A stretch of DNA of 64,000 nucleotides from Streptomyces abikoensis (GTDB taxonomy: Bacteria > Actinomycetota > Actinomycetes > Streptomycetales > Streptomycetaceae): positions 62,001 through 126,000 of the forward strand of contig NZ_BMRT01000013.1 of the NCBI RefSeq assembly GCF_014648775.1, given 5' to 3'. The position numbers and the translations under genes were made by a program. This document shows positions 36,443 to 45,967 of this stretch, in pieces; position 1 is the first letter of the stretch, and every line of letters begins with the position of its first letter. The notes beneath the pieces were generated by a model. That model was not told where the DNA came from. It worked only from the letters and a program-made list of their open reading frames with translations, and made no database searches.

Positions 36443-38206
36443 ATGCCATTGTCCGTTGAGGAAATCGCCGAGAGGGCACGGAACGGGATCCTGCGGCTCA
36501 CGGCCGAGGAGTTCACCGACCCCGCGGTCCGTGGCGCGTTCTCCGCTTACCTCGGCTCTCCCGAGCTGAATTTCTCGGATGCGGAATTCATAGCGGAGAG
36601 CATGACGGTCCGGGGGCGCTGCGTCGTGCCCGCCCTCGGGGCGGAGCCGTGCCCGGCCGTGGCGGAGTTCCTGGCCGACGCCTCGGGCAGGACGGTCGTG
36701 GGGTTCGTCCTGGTCGTGGACGCCCCGAAGTGGCGGCTGTCCGAGCCCTTTCCCGCGCACGACCTGAGCCCGCTTCAGGCCCTGGGGGCACAGTCGCCCG
36801 TCGTGGTGCTCGACGCCACTCCCCCTACGGGCAAGACGGCGAACCCTACTGGCGAGACGGCGGAGCGGGAGCGGACGCCCGTCGTCGCGGGTGCCCGGTG
36901 GGAGCTGCCCGGGCTCGACGAGCCGGTGCTGTTCCTCGCCTCCGAGCACGAGGGCACGTTCACGGTGTCCGCCCGCTTCCCCGACGGGCTCACCCTGCCG
37001 TCCCTGCGGTACGTCGCGGACCTGCCGGGCTGCACGGGCGCGGACGCCGTCACCGACCACTTCCCCGCGGAGTGGCAGGGGCTCCTCGCCTCGGCACTTC
37101 CCGCGCTCCACGAAGTCACCGTCTCGTACACCCCCGGGGACGGGCGGGTGACCGGAGAACTCGACGTCGGCCTGGCAGACGAATGGCCGCTGCTGGCGGG
37201 CGTGACGCTCAGTCACGTCCGTGCGCGGATCGCCCTGGACTCCGCCGCCCGGCAGAACGGCTGGGGAGGGCTGTCGGTCGAGCTGAGCGCGCACCTGTCC
37301 GTGGGCGGACTGGAGAGTGCCGTCACGGTCGACCTGCCCGCCTTGACGGCGCACGGCGAACTCGCCGACGGCAGCGGTCTCTTTGAGCACGCCGCCCCCG
37401 ACCTCGGCAAGAACGGCCTGGGACGGCTCTCCTTCCTGTGCGACCTCCGGGAAGGCGCCTTCGTCGTCGCGGGAGAGCTCCTGAGCCCCCTGGAGATCGC
37501 GGGCGTACGGATCGAGGAGCAGACGGTCCTGGTGTCCGGCGGCGGGGACCGGGAGCTCGAGGTCGCCCTGGCGGGCACGCTCGTCGTGGGCGGGACCCGG
37601 ATCGGGGTGAAGGCCGCCAGGAGCGCCCAAGGCTGGGGGCTCACCGTGGAGGCGGACCGCATCGCCTTCCGCGACATCAGCGCCTGGACCGAGCAGGCCA
37701 TGGGCAGCGGCCTGCCCGCCTCGCTGGCGGAGCTGACGTTGCGGGAGCTGTGCTTCGAGGTCGTCCCCACGCCCTCCGGCCGGCTGTTCGCGGCGGCCGG
37801 ATCCGCCGAGTTCCCGCTGCCCGCAGGACTGCGGGCCCGCGCCCATCTCACGGCGCGGATCAGCACCGGGGACGGCCCGTCCGACGTCGAGGCCACCGGC
37901 TCCCTCCTCCTCGGCGGCCCGGAGTCGTCGCTGATGGAGCTGGACCTCGTGGCGGACAAGGATCCCGACGCGACGAGCTGGACCGCGACCTGGGCCGCCC
38001 AGGAAGGCATCACGCTCGGGGAGGCACTCGCACCGCTGCTGCCCGCGACGTGCTCGCCGACGGCGGGGCTGCCGAACCTGCTGCCCGCCGTCGAGAAGAT
38101 CTCGCTGCGGTACACCGCGCCGACGACGGCCGGCGCCGCCGCCTCCCTGGTCCTGACCACCGACACCCGTCAGCAGGCGCGAGCCGTGCTGGTCGTCACG
38201 GACTGA
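36443..38206 (+). CDS. uncharacterised 587-aa protein, sixth gene of the row
   Basis: ATG 36443 follows an AAGGCGGG purine run; the frame could start earlier, but that would overlap the previous gene. The N-terminal ~50 residues are helical (VEEIAERARNGILRLTAEEF); the rest alternates short beta strands and acidic turns with many repeats of the pattern L-x-A-x-x-x-V-x-G, suggesting a repetitive beta fold. The composition resembles the DUF6603-like first protein (for example GELLSPLEIAGVRIEEQTVL). No catalytic motif, signal or membrane segment is seen. Confidence 0.65.
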   Translation: MPLSVEEIAERARNGILRLTAEEFTDPAVRGAFSAYLGSPELNFSDAEFIAESMTVRGRCVVPALGAEPCPAVAEFLADASGRTVVGFVLVVDAPKWRLSEPFPAHDLSPLQALGAQSPVVVLDATPPTGKTANPTGETAERERTPVVAGARWELPGLDEPVLFLASEHEGTFTVSARFPDGLTLPSLRYVADLPGCTGADAVTDHFPAEWQGLLASALPALHEVTVSYTPGDGRVTGELDVGLADEWPLLAGVTLSHVRARIALDSAARQNGWGGLSVELSAHLSVGGLESAVTVDLPALTAHGELADGSGLFEHAAPDLGKNGLGRLSFLCDLREGAFVVAGELLSPLEIAGVRIEEQTVLVSGGGDRELEVALAGTLVVGGTRIGVKAARSAQGWGLTVEADRIAFRDISAWTEQAMGSGLPASLAELTLRELCFEVVPTPSGRLFAAAGSAEFPLPAGLRARAHLTARISTGDGPSDVEATGSLLLGGPESSLMELDLVADKDPDATSWTATWAAQEGITLGEALAPLLPATCSPTAGLPNLLPAVEKISLRYTAPTTAGAAASLVLTTDTRQQARAVLVVTD

Positions 38207-38336
38207 GTCGTCATGGGCTGAAGTCCCTGCGGATTGAAGTTCCGCCGCGGGCTGAAGTCCTCACGGATTGAAGTCCCGCGCGGACTCGCCGAAAGCCCCG
38301 AAGCTCAGTAAGCCCCCGAAAGGAAACACCCCCTTC

Positions 38337-41222
38337 ATGCGTCGCCTCACAGGGCTCGACCCTGCCCGTCTGACACCACCGCAGCCGGTCCGGGCGGCCG
38401 CGGAGTCGCCCATCGAGATCGCCTGGCTCGGTGGCAAGCCCCTCCCCCTCACCGTGATACGGCCCGGCATCGCCGTGTGCCCCGACCCGGACGTGCTCGA
38501 CATACGTGACGACACCTCCAACCCCGAGCCCGGCCTCGAGCTGGACGCCGAGGACTACGCAGCGGAGATCGACTTCCTGCTCCGGCGGATCGAGTCCTCC
38601 GAGGCGGGCAGGCGCCTCGTCGAGTTCCTGGGCCACGCCAGGCCGCTGCCCGACCCGGACGGCACCTACGGCGGGCCGGAGGACTGGGACGAGGGCATCA
38701 GCACACGGGTCCTGTGCCGCCACAACGGCTCCCGGAAGAGCGGCCGGACGCCGAAGCAGCGGGACCTCGCGGGGATCAACGTCATCATCACTCAGGCCAC
38801 GGACGGCAAGCCCGCCCAGTGGTCGCTGAACTCCAGGCTCAAGGGACCGCTCTACAACGGCCGGGGCGTGTACTCCGTCGTGTCCTTCCACCCCCGGGTG
38901 CTGCTGCTCTCCGACGACGTCGCCACGGCCCCCGAGGTGACCCTCGCGCACGAGCTGATCCACGCCGCACACGCCCTGGCCGGGACCATGGACGACACGG
39001 GTCACGACGACAACGAACGCGCCAGGGTCGTGCAGGCCGCGCTGGCCGAGACCGAGCGGCTGTTCCGCGAGAGGTACGGCAACGGCTCCGCGGTCAGCCT
39101 CAAGGACCCGGGCGCGGTGATCGTACGCGACACCGGCAGGCCCGAGACGTGCCAGGAGCGCGAGACGTTCTACAAGGCGACGCTCAGCGAGCTGTCCCTG
39201 CGCTACCTCAACCCGCTCCCGGTCGCGGAGACGGAGCAGGGGCTGGTCGTGCTGCGCGGCATGAACTGGGAGGAGATCCGCACCCACGGCAGCGACGTGG
39301 CCCTGGAGTGGATCGACGGCGTGGTGGAGCGGCACAAGGGCCGGCGGATCTCGCCCTCCTCGGCCGAAGTACGAGCGGAGCGGGTGGCCTTCGACCACCA
39401 CGCCCGCGCGGTCGTGCGCGCCGGCCGGCGGGACGCCGACGGCCTCGCCGCCCTGCGCGACGCCGCCGCCACCTGGCAGCAGCGCACGCGCGTGCGCGGG
39501 GTCACCGAGGTCGCCATCGCCCGCGACCTGGGGTTCCGGCACCGCATCGCGTACGTCGCGCTGACGAGGGAGGAGCACGTGCACCACTTGGCCGTGCCCC
39601 GCAAACGGATCCCCCACCACCTCTTCGCCGGCGCGAGCAGCTTCGTGTACAGGCGCGACGTCTCCTCCTTGAACGCGCTGGCAACGTTCCTGAGCACCGT
39701 CGACCAGGCCGCCGCGTTCCAGGTGTGGGACCACCGGGACAAGATCGGCGCCGCCCGCCTGGAGCAGGGCTACCTGGTCGAGCAGCGCGCGTGCCATCGC
39801 AGCCCGGGGAATCCGGTCGAGACCTCCCGGCCCCAGTGGACGAGCTCCGACAGCCTGCCCGAGGAGCAGCGGAAGCAGGCCGGGGTGATCGTCAACCGGG
39901 CGCGGCCCAGAACACCGGCCACCGGCAGGACGCCCTGGGAGCCGATCACCGACGTGTACGCGGGACAGGCGGTCGGCAGTCCCCGCCCCGTCAAGGACGG
40001 CGTGGGCTTCGTCGCCATGGTCCCGGCCAAGGTCGACGACCACGGGAAGCTGCTCACCCTGGCACGTCGCTACCGCGACGAGGCCACCGCGACCCGGCAG
40101 GGGTGCGGGCTCGTCATCGGGCTCAACGAGGGCTACCCGTACGGTGAAAGCGATGCCGAACGCGCGAAACGCGTCGCCCGGCAGCGGCGGATCATCGACG
40201 ACTTCACCAAGGCCTGGCGGCAGGAGAAAGTCGATTTCCCGGTCGCCGTCCTTTCCTTCCTCTGGTGCGCGCCCAAGGGCAAGGCGGCTCTCGGCGATCA
40301 GAAGACCATCCCCTACGGCGCCATACGGCAGACCATCGCCGGGAGCGAGCGGGCGCAGGCGTTCGTGAAGGCGCTGTACGCCGTCGGCGGCGAGGGATGC
40401 GAGCGGGTCTACTTCCACACCGGTGACGCCGATGTGATCTCGCTCAGGACTCCGGAGGGCAGGCCGTTGTTCGACGCGGCGGCGGCCCGGCTGGAGAAGG
40501 AAAACTGGCCCGACCTGTTCAGCGGGGGCTACCGCCTCCCCGAGGGTGACGATCCGCGTGTGGACATCGCCACCGCGATGGACCGGGACGTCCGCGTCGC
40601 GATGGCGAAGGCCGACCCCAGGACCGTCTATTTCCCGGAGCCCAACACGTTCATCAAGCTCCTGGACGGCCTCACCCGCCTGGAGGACGGCGTCACCTTC
40701 GGCACGGGTGACCAGGAAGGAGATGCCCTGGCGAAGTCTCTCGGGACGGCCCGCGGCGAGGACAAGGACAACAAGGTGAGGGTGTTCGCCCCCGACTGCT
40801 CCGTCGTCACCGACGGCGAAAGGCTCGTCAAGGCCATCCTGAACACGCCCGGAACAGGCCCCGTCCGCGACCGCGTCGTCGCGCTCCGCCAGTCCTACAC
40901 GCAGAGCCATGCCCGCCGTGAGGAGTGGCGCAAGCGTGTTCTCGACTTCTACCAAGTGGAGGCTGCTGTGGCGCTGGGCCTGTCGAAACTCGTCTTCGAC
41001 GTTCCGGACGACACCAAGCTGGCAGAACTCGCCGGAATGGAGACGGAGTCGTTCAAGCAGTACCTCACCAAGGACAGAGGGGTGGAGCTCTTGAAGAGCA
41101 TCAAGGATCAGAACCTCGGTGCCCCTCTCCGGGCCCAGCCCTTGCTCGGCGCAATCATCAACGGCACCCACCAGGCCCTGCTGCGCAACTACGTCGACGC
41201 GTATCGTCGGCTCCCACACTGA
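38337..41222 (+). CDS. large protein with an HExxH metallopeptidase-like domain
   Basis: The 961-aa protein starts at ATG 38337 (AAAGGAAA upstream). Residues about 190-235 contain the zinc motif HELIHAAHALAG with a further acidic stretch, resembling the effector-type M91 peptidases; an ERETFYKATLSELSLRYLNPLP segment follows. The remaining 700 residues are mixed alpha/beta with basic and acidic helices and no recognised domain. No signal peptide. As the last gene of the seven-gene row, it is the only one with a visible enzymatic signature and may be the active cargo or a processing protease. Catalytic activity is inferred from the motif only. Confidence 0.65.
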   Translation: MRRLTGLDPARLTPPQPVRAAAESPIEIAWLGGKPLPLTVIRPGIAVCPDPDVLDIRDDTSNPEPGLELDAEDYAAEIDFLLRRIESSEAGRRLVEFLGHARPLPDPDGTYGGPEDWDEGISTRVLCRHNGSRKSGRTPKQRDLAGINVIITQATDGKPAQWSLNSRLKGPLYNGRGVYSVVSFHPRVLLLSDDVATAPEVTLAHELIHAAHALAGTMDDTGHDDNERARVVQAALAETERLFRERYGNGSAVSLKDPGAVIVRDTGRPETCQERETFYKATLSELSLRYLNPLPVAETEQGLVVLRGMNWEEIRTHGSDVALEWIDGVVERHKGRRISPSSAEVRAERVAFDHHARAVVRAGRRDADGLAALRDAAATWQQRTRVRGVTEVAIARDLGFRHRIAYVALTREEHVHHLAVPRKRIPHHLFAGASSFVYRRDVSSLNALATFLSTVDQAAAFQVWDHRDKIGAARLEQGYLVEQRACHRSPGNPVETSRPQWTSSDSLPEEQRKQAGVIVNRARPRTPATGRTPWEPITDVYAGQAVGSPRPVKDGVGFVAMVPAKVDDHGKLLTLARRYRDEATATRQGCGLVIGLNEGYPYGESDAERAKRVARQRRIIDDFTKAWRQEKVDFPVAVLSFLWCAPKGKAALGDQKTIPYGAIRQTIAGSERAQAFVKALYAVGGEGCERVYFHTGDADVISLRTPEGRPLFDAAAARLEKENWPDLFSGGYRLPEGDDPRVDIATAMDRDVRVAMAKADPRTVYFPEPNTFIKLLDGLTRLEDGVTFGTGDQEGDALAKSLGTARGEDKDNKVRVFAPDCSVVTDGERLVKAILNTPGTGPVRDRVVALRQSYTQSHARREEWRKRVLDFYQVEAAVALGLSKLVFDVPDDTKLAELAGMETESFKQYLTKDRGVELLKSIKDQNLGAPLRAQPLLGAIINGTHQALLRNYVDAYRRLPH

Positions 41223-41615
41223 GCGTTGCGGCGGCGTCCGGCCAGCGGGCGACCCGGTCCAAGTGGTGGTCGACTTGCGGCGGCTCGGAACCGAAGCATT
41301 CCGCTTCCGCTGAGAGGCCGGACGTGCGCCGTCCATAGCGGTCAACTGTCTCGCGCCCTCAATCGGGGCTACGACGCTCGAAGTCTGGAGGCAGCAATCA
41401 TGCTCAAGCGCCGAAAGGCCCGCGCGAAGACCATCGCGTTGTGCGTCTGCTATCCGTGTTGGTCCTCGGTGCAGAGGCATCGACCGCGTCCGCCACGGGC
41501 GGCGCTCGAGCCGGGCTACTGACCGGCAGTCTGGGCCGGCGCTCCAGACGACAGCGGACGTGCCGGCCCGGAAATCTGCTGGCCGGCCCTCTGGGGCCCG
41601 CCTACGGTTGGTGCC
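41223..41615. other. no gene seen
   Basis: This 390-bp stretch between the metallopeptidase gene and the EF-G-like gene has only short frames without ribosome sites. No strong terminator was seen. Confidence 0.5.
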
Positions 41616-42038
41616 ATGACCAGCCTTCCCTTCCCTATCTCCGGTGTGTGCGTCCGCGTGAAAAAGAATGTGGGTGCCTGCGGGCCCTACGCACACATTG
41701 TCGCGGACTTCGAACCACCCGGTGCGGGCGCGGAGAAGCTGGAGCTCCTCACCACCCTGCCTTCCAGCAAGCTGCCCCCTGAGTTCTTGCCGGCGCTTCG
41801 CGAGGGTCTGCTGGAAGGCCTGGACGGAATCGCCGCCAGCGTTTTGATCACGGACGGCACTTGCCATCCAGTGGACTCCTCCGAACTCGGATACCGCATC
41901 GCCGGTGAACAAGCGGGCCGAGCCGCACGCATCGGCGCCGGGCTGCTGCCGAAGGAAGCCGCCGAGGGGCTGCGCTGGGCGACCTGGCCCGGTATGCCAC
42001 GACCCAAGCCCAAGGCAGGGGAACGCCCGCAGATGTAG
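41616..42038 (+). CDS. stand-alone EF-G domain-IV-like protein
   Basis: The 140-aa protein aligns by eye with domain IV of elongation factor G and ribosomal protection proteins: VRVKKNVGACGPYAHIVADF (residues 12-31), PPEFLPALREGLLEGL (about 53-68) and TDGTCHPVDSSELGYRIAG (about 80-98) correspond to the EF-G stretches around the conserved Gly-rich strand and the HPVDSSE motif. There is no GTPase domain, so it cannot be a translocase; it could bind the ribosomal A site or be a domesticated fragment. ATG 41616; no operon partner. Confidence 0.7.
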   Translation: MTSLPFPISGVCVRVKKNVGACGPYAHIVADFEPPGAGAEKLELLTTLPSSKLPPEFLPALREGLLEGLDGIAASVLITDGTCHPVDSSELGYRIAGEQAGRAARIGAGLLPKEAAEGLRWATWPGMPRPKPKAGERPQM

Positions 42039-42290
42039 CGGTGACGCCAGTAGTGTTGGAAGACGGCGTCCGTGTCACACGTCTCACGGCCGTCAAGGCG
42101 CGCCACATGCGTCCGGCCCGTCACGGGAAGCAGCAGATCGACAAAAGGACGCCTTGGTCCGAAACCTCATGCCGCCAAGGCATGATGCGCACCGCCGCCA
42201 TACCTCCCGTGAACCAGGCCATTGGCTGCTGCCAGTACCGGCGGCAGGGCTGCAAACTCTGGATCCAGGGCGAAGGCCTAGGCTGACCGG

Positions 42291-42731
42291 ATGCCGACTG
42301 TCCCTTCCTTCGACGCCGCGCGTGATGCGGACACCTCGCCACGTCCCGTTCCTCCCAGTGTGACGCGCCAGGCCCTGTTGGTGCCGGTCACCACTGTCCT
42401 GGGAGTGCTCGTCGCCGGGTACGCGCTGATGGTGGAGGGGCATCGCATGGACCAGTCCGTACCCTGCAAAGCCGTCCGGGCGCCCGTTGCGCTGACCGAG
42501 TATGTCGCGGCGTGGGCCGGTCTTGCCCTCGGCGTGACAGCCGTTGCGGCATGCGTCCTGGCAGCGTTCACCATTCGCCGACGCTGTGCGACAGGCTTGT
42601 GGGCGACGAAACCGGGCCTGCTCGCGTACGTGAGCGTGTGGCTCAACATCGCGGCCATCCCGTTCGAGCTGCTGGTCCTCCTGATGGCCCACCGACCTGC
42701 CGGTGTCTGGGGCGGCGGCGACTGCGGCTAG
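42291..42731 (+). CDS. small membrane protein, unknown
   Basis: The 146-aa protein has hydrophobic segments near residues 28-47, 68-92 and 108-132, predicting three membrane helices. No motif is recognised. ATG 42291 was taken from the frame; the ribosome site is weak. Two cysteines (about residue 59 in PCKAV and near the C-terminus) would lie outside the membrane. Confidence 0.55.
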   Translation: MPTVPSFDAARDADTSPRPVPPSVTRQALLVPVTTVLGVLVAGYALMVEGHRMDQSVPCKAVRAPVALTEYVAAWAGLALGVTAVAACVLAAFTIRRRCATGLWATKPGLLAYVSVWLNIAAIPFELLVLLMAHRPAGVWGGGDCG

Positions 42732-43128
42732 ATTCCCGCAGGCGCAGCGCCCCCCCACGTTGCGAGCACTTGCGATCGTCCCGGACAAGGAATCGGCACG
42801 CTTGGGTCGCCGGGCCTGATTGCCAGGTACATGCGCTGCCCACCCTTGCGGTCTTGGCGAACGGCTGCCAACCGCTGCCACGCCGGCCTGTCCATCGCGT
42901 GCGCAAGCCACCATGGAAGCGGCCGTCCTCCAAGACGCCGTCAGGGCCAAGCGCCGAAGTCTGAGATCGCACGACGATATCGCCCGGCTCACCCCGGGAC
43001 CGATAGCGAGAGGGCAACCTTGGAGCCGAGACCGATCGGGTGCCGCTCGTCGCCCAGGCATATACCAACAGCGGCGTCGTGCGCCCGACCGCAACCGAGA
43101 CGGCCCGGAGAAGGAAGCAGTTACCACC
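42732..43128. other. upstream region of the P450 gene
   Basis: No gene is supported; the frame open from 42820 is the P450 frame read upstream without family resemblance. Confidence 0.5.
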
Positions 43129-44310
43129 ATGAGCAACCCGCTGTCGTGCCCGGAGTTCTTCCAGCACCCCTACCCTTTCTACGACGAACTGCGCTCGGCA
43201 GCCCCTGTCAAACAGGTGACCACCGGGTCCGGAGGCAGGGCCAGCTACCTCGTGACCGGCTACGCCGAAGCGAAGGCGGCTTTCACCGAGCCGGGACTGT
43301 CCAAGGACACCGCCCGGTTCTTCGCCGACCGTCCCTCCGGCCGCAACCTCCACCCCGCGGTCGCCCACACCATGCTCGCCACCGACCCGCCCGAGCACAC
43401 CCGGCTGCGCCGCCTGGTGACCAAAGCCTTCACCACCGGCGCCGTCACCCGCTTGCGCCCGTACATCCGGCACACAGCCGACCACCTCCTCGACGGCCTC
43501 CCGGAAGACGGGGAAGCCGACCTTGTCGCCGGTCTCGCCGTGCCACTGCCGGTCACGGTGATCTGCCAGCTGCTCGGCGTCCCCGAGGCCGACCGAGCCC
43601 AGGTGCGCGTCTGGTCGAACGACCTCTTCGCAGCCGGACAGCCCCAGCGGATCGATGAAGCCTCCCACGCCATCGCCGGCTACATGACCGACCTCATCGA
43701 GGCCAAGCGCCGGTCCCCGGACGACAGCCTCCTGGACCACCTGATCGCCGTCCGGGACGAAGGCGAAAAGCTCAGCGAGGACGAGCTCGTATCCCTTGCC
43801 ATCCTCCTGCTCGTCGCCGGCCACGAGACCACCACGAACTTCATCGGCAACTCCATCCTGGCGCTCCTCCAGCACCCGGGACTCCTCGATCGCGTACGAA
43901 CTGAACCCGGCGAACTCAGCACCCTGCTGGACGAGCTGTTGCGCTACGACTCGCCGGTCGGCATCGCAGCCTTCCGCTACAGCACCCGAGCGATCACTCT
44001 CGGCGGGACCGAGATCCCCGCCGGCGTGCCCGTGCTCATCTCGCCGGGAGCGGCCAACCGGGACCCCGCTCAATACCCGGCTCCCGATCGCCCTGACGCC
44101 GACCGTGACGCCAGGGGCCATCTGGCCTTCGGCCATGGAATCCACCGTTGCCTGGGCGCGTCTCTCGCCCTGGCCGAGGCGGAGATCGCCCTCGGTGGAC
44201 TCCTGGCCCGGTTCCCAGGACTCCGCCTCGCGGTGGCACCCGAAGAACTTCGGTGGCGGCGAACGCGACTCATGCGGGGACTGGAATCCCTGCCGGTGCT
44301 CACGCGCTAG
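43129..44310 (+). CDS. cytochrome P450 monooxygenase, intact
   Basis: The 393-aa protein is a full-length actinobacterial P450. It has the I-helix motif AGHETTTNFI (about residue 240), the K-helix region LLDELLRYDSPVG with ExLLR, RDPAQYPAPDRPDADRD, and the heme loop FGHGIHRCLGASLALAE (Cys ligand about 343). ATG 43129 is preceded by AAGGAAG. No ferredoxin or reductase gene is adjacent, and neighbours give no pathway, so the substrate is unknown. It resembles the CYP105/107-type soluble bacterial enzymes. Confidence 0.93.
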   Translation: MSNPLSCPEFFQHPYPFYDELRSAAPVKQVTTGSGGRASYLVTGYAEAKAAFTEPGLSKDTARFFADRPSGRNLHPAVAHTMLATDPPEHTRLRRLVTKAFTTGAVTRLRPYIRHTADHLLDGLPEDGEADLVAGLAVPLPVTVICQLLGVPEADRAQVRVWSNDLFAAGQPQRIDEASHAIAGYMTDLIEAKRRSPDDSLLDHLIAVRDEGEKLSEDELVSLAILLLVAGHETTTNFIGNSILALLQHPGLLDRVRTEPGELSTLLDELLRYDSPVGIAAFRYSTRAITLGGTEIPAGVPVLISPGAANRDPAQYPAPDRPDADRDARGHLAFGHGIHRCLGASLALAEAEIALGGLLARFPGLRLAVAPEELRWRRTRLMRGLESLPVLTR

Positions 44311-44472
44311 GGGATGCTCGTAAGCGGCCGAACGCCGCCTACCGCTCGCCGTCCGAGCCCGGCTTGTCCACCCTTCCGGTGTGCGTGTGCGTCGGCGGTG
44401 GTGGAGACGTGGCCTGCTTGGAGCTGAGCCGAGGAGAGACCGGGCATTTTCGGACGCCCGGTTTCGGGCACG

Positions 44473-44853
44473 TCATTCGTAGGGCAGTCCGTCGCGGGCT
44501 CGGTTACGCGCCCAGAGCACGACGCGGATGTCCGACCAGTGGCCGGAGGGCTCCTGTCGGCTGCACACGAGCTGATGGGCGAGCCGGCATTCGTTGCTTG
44601 GCGGGTCGATCCCTTGACCGTTGAGGACGAGACCGTCCGGCGTGGAGAACCATCGGCGACCGGCAGGGACGACGTCGGTTGGCCAAGGATCGGGGTCGAG
44701 GAGGAGCCAACGTCCGTCTGTGGTTTGGCGGAGGTCTTGCGTGTGGCCGCAGTCGGTGCAGTCGGGTGTGGCCGGCGGGCAGGCCGTGATGCCCTCCTCG
44801 AATGCCTGGAGTTCGTCGACGTACCCGTCGGATGGATTGTCGTTTGGCCCCAT
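44473..44853 (-). CDS. DUF6083-like protein
   Basis: The 126-aa protein has a CTDCGH zinc-finger-like motif (about residues 32-37), a strand pattern RWLLLDPDPWPTDVVPAGRR, then C-x(6)-C spaced cysteines (ECRLAHQLVC). I recall such proteins as the streptomycete DUF6083 family, of unknown function and often near regulators. It is transcribed alone. Confidence 0.6.
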   Translation of the reverse strand: MGPNDNPSDGYVDELQAFEEGITACPPATPDCTDCGHTQDLRQTTDGRWLLLDPDPWPTDVVPAGRRWFSTPDGLVLNGQGIDPPSNECRLAHQLVCSRQEPSGHWSDIRVVLWARNRARDGLPYE

Positions 44854-45226
44854 TCCCTGCAGATTGCCGGGCTGTGGCGCCCTTGGTGAGTGGCCCGGTC
44901 AGCCGTTTGCGTCGGTGGCGAGGTTTCGGGTGGGCCCGTGGACGGCTTGGGAGTCGATGAGCTGCTCAGTCGCGTGCAGAGTTGGCGGCTGGTATCGCGG
45001 TCTTGTGCGAGGGCTCCCGGCCGCAGGCGACGGCAGCGAACTGCCCCAGGAGTACGGGAGGCGCTTGGTCACGCCTCCTGGGCGGGCCCGGCACGTGGGG
45101 GCGTGAGGTGTGGGCGCTTGGCGGTGCGGCCGTCGCCCGAGGAGCGACCGCGCAGGCAACTGCGTGCCGGGCATGGCAGGGCCTCTGTTTCGGCGAGTCG
45201 GCGCGGGAAGGGTGGGTTCCGGAGCA
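44854..45226. other. no gene seen
   Basis: About 370 bp between the DUF6083-like and PadR genes; only shadow frames, no clear regulatory element. Confidence 0.45.
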
Positions 45227-45820
45227 TCACGTCCGTGATGCGGCGCGCTCCCCATCGCGCGTCGCTTGCGCGCGCCGTTCGAGGATGCGGAGCGCGGTCT
45301 CGCCCCACTGGATGTTCTCCTTCTCGAAGGCCATGCCGCGCAGCAGCGTCAGGTACGGCCCGACACGCTCGGCCCGCGCGCAGTGCTCGTCCTCCGTGCG
45401 CCCCTTCAGGAGACGTTCCTTGAGTCGTTCGTAGCGGGCGAGCTTGGCCGCGGCCCACTCCATGCGCTCGGTGATCGCCGCCCGTACGGCCTCGATGTCG
45501 CCCACGTCCGCGCACTGCACCTTGACCAGGAGCTCGTCGCGGATCGTCGTCGGCTTGCCCGGCGGTTCGGCGACATAGGCGCGCACAGCCTCCATTCCGG
45601 CCTCGGTGAGCGAGAAGAGCCGCTTGTTCGGCCGGCGCTCCTGCTCGACGACCCGGGCGGAGATGAGCCCCTCGCTCTCCATGCGTTCGAGCTCCCGGTA
45701 GAGCTGCTGAGGGGCGGCCATCCAGAAGTTCGCGACGGAGGCGTCGAAGCCCTTGGCCAGGTCGTAGCCGGACGCCTCGCCTTCGAGGAGGGCGGCCATC
45801 ACCGCGTTGCGCAATGCCAT
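45227..45820 (-). CDS. PadR-family transcriptional regulator
   Basis: A PadR-type winged helix (ALLEGEASGYDLAKGFDAS, PQQLYRELERMESEGLISAR) occupies the first ~90 residues, followed by the long helical dimerisation region with ERMEWAAAKLARYERLKERL. The start at ATG 45820 (MALRNAV) matches the usual PadR beginning; an ATG at 45838 would add six residues. It is divergent from the SnoaL-like gene, with two similar 18-bp inverted repeats between them. It probably represses both genes in response to a small phenolic or drug-like ligand. Confidence 0.88.
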   Translation of the reverse strand: MALRNAVMAALLEGEASGYDLAKGFDASVANFWMAAPQQLYRELERMESEGLISARVVEQERRPNKRLFSLTEAGMEAVRAYVAEPPGKPTTIRDELLVKVQCADVGDIEAVRAAITERMEWAAAKLARYERLKERLLKGRTEDEHCARAERVGPYLTLLRGMAFEKENIQWGETALRILERRAQATRDGERAASRT

Positions 45821-45845
45821 GAGAGCAACGTATCGCATCGTTGAC

Positions 45846-45956
45846 TATTCATCGATGTGAGTATTCGGCCGTTGTTCGCCGTCTCGCCCGCAGGGGTGGA
45901 CAACCGGCGCGGCGCGCCGCCATAGTCTCCGACGCACCTACTCAATAAATTGACTA
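45846..45956. promoter_or_regulatory. two PadR operator-like inverted repeats
   Basis: TATTCATCGATGTGAGTA (45846-45863) and TACTCAATAAATTGACTA (45939-45956) share the form TAyTCA-6 bp-TGAsTA. One abuts the PadR gene and the other overlaps the promoter and leader of the SnoaL-like gene. Confidence 0.7.
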
Positions 45957-45967
45957 GAGGTGAAGCT

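Noticed and set aside
26010..41222. Contractile injection system or prophage tail module
   Set aside because: No sheath, tube, baseplate, spike, AAA ATPase or tape-measure gene is recognisable; only fibre-like features are shared.
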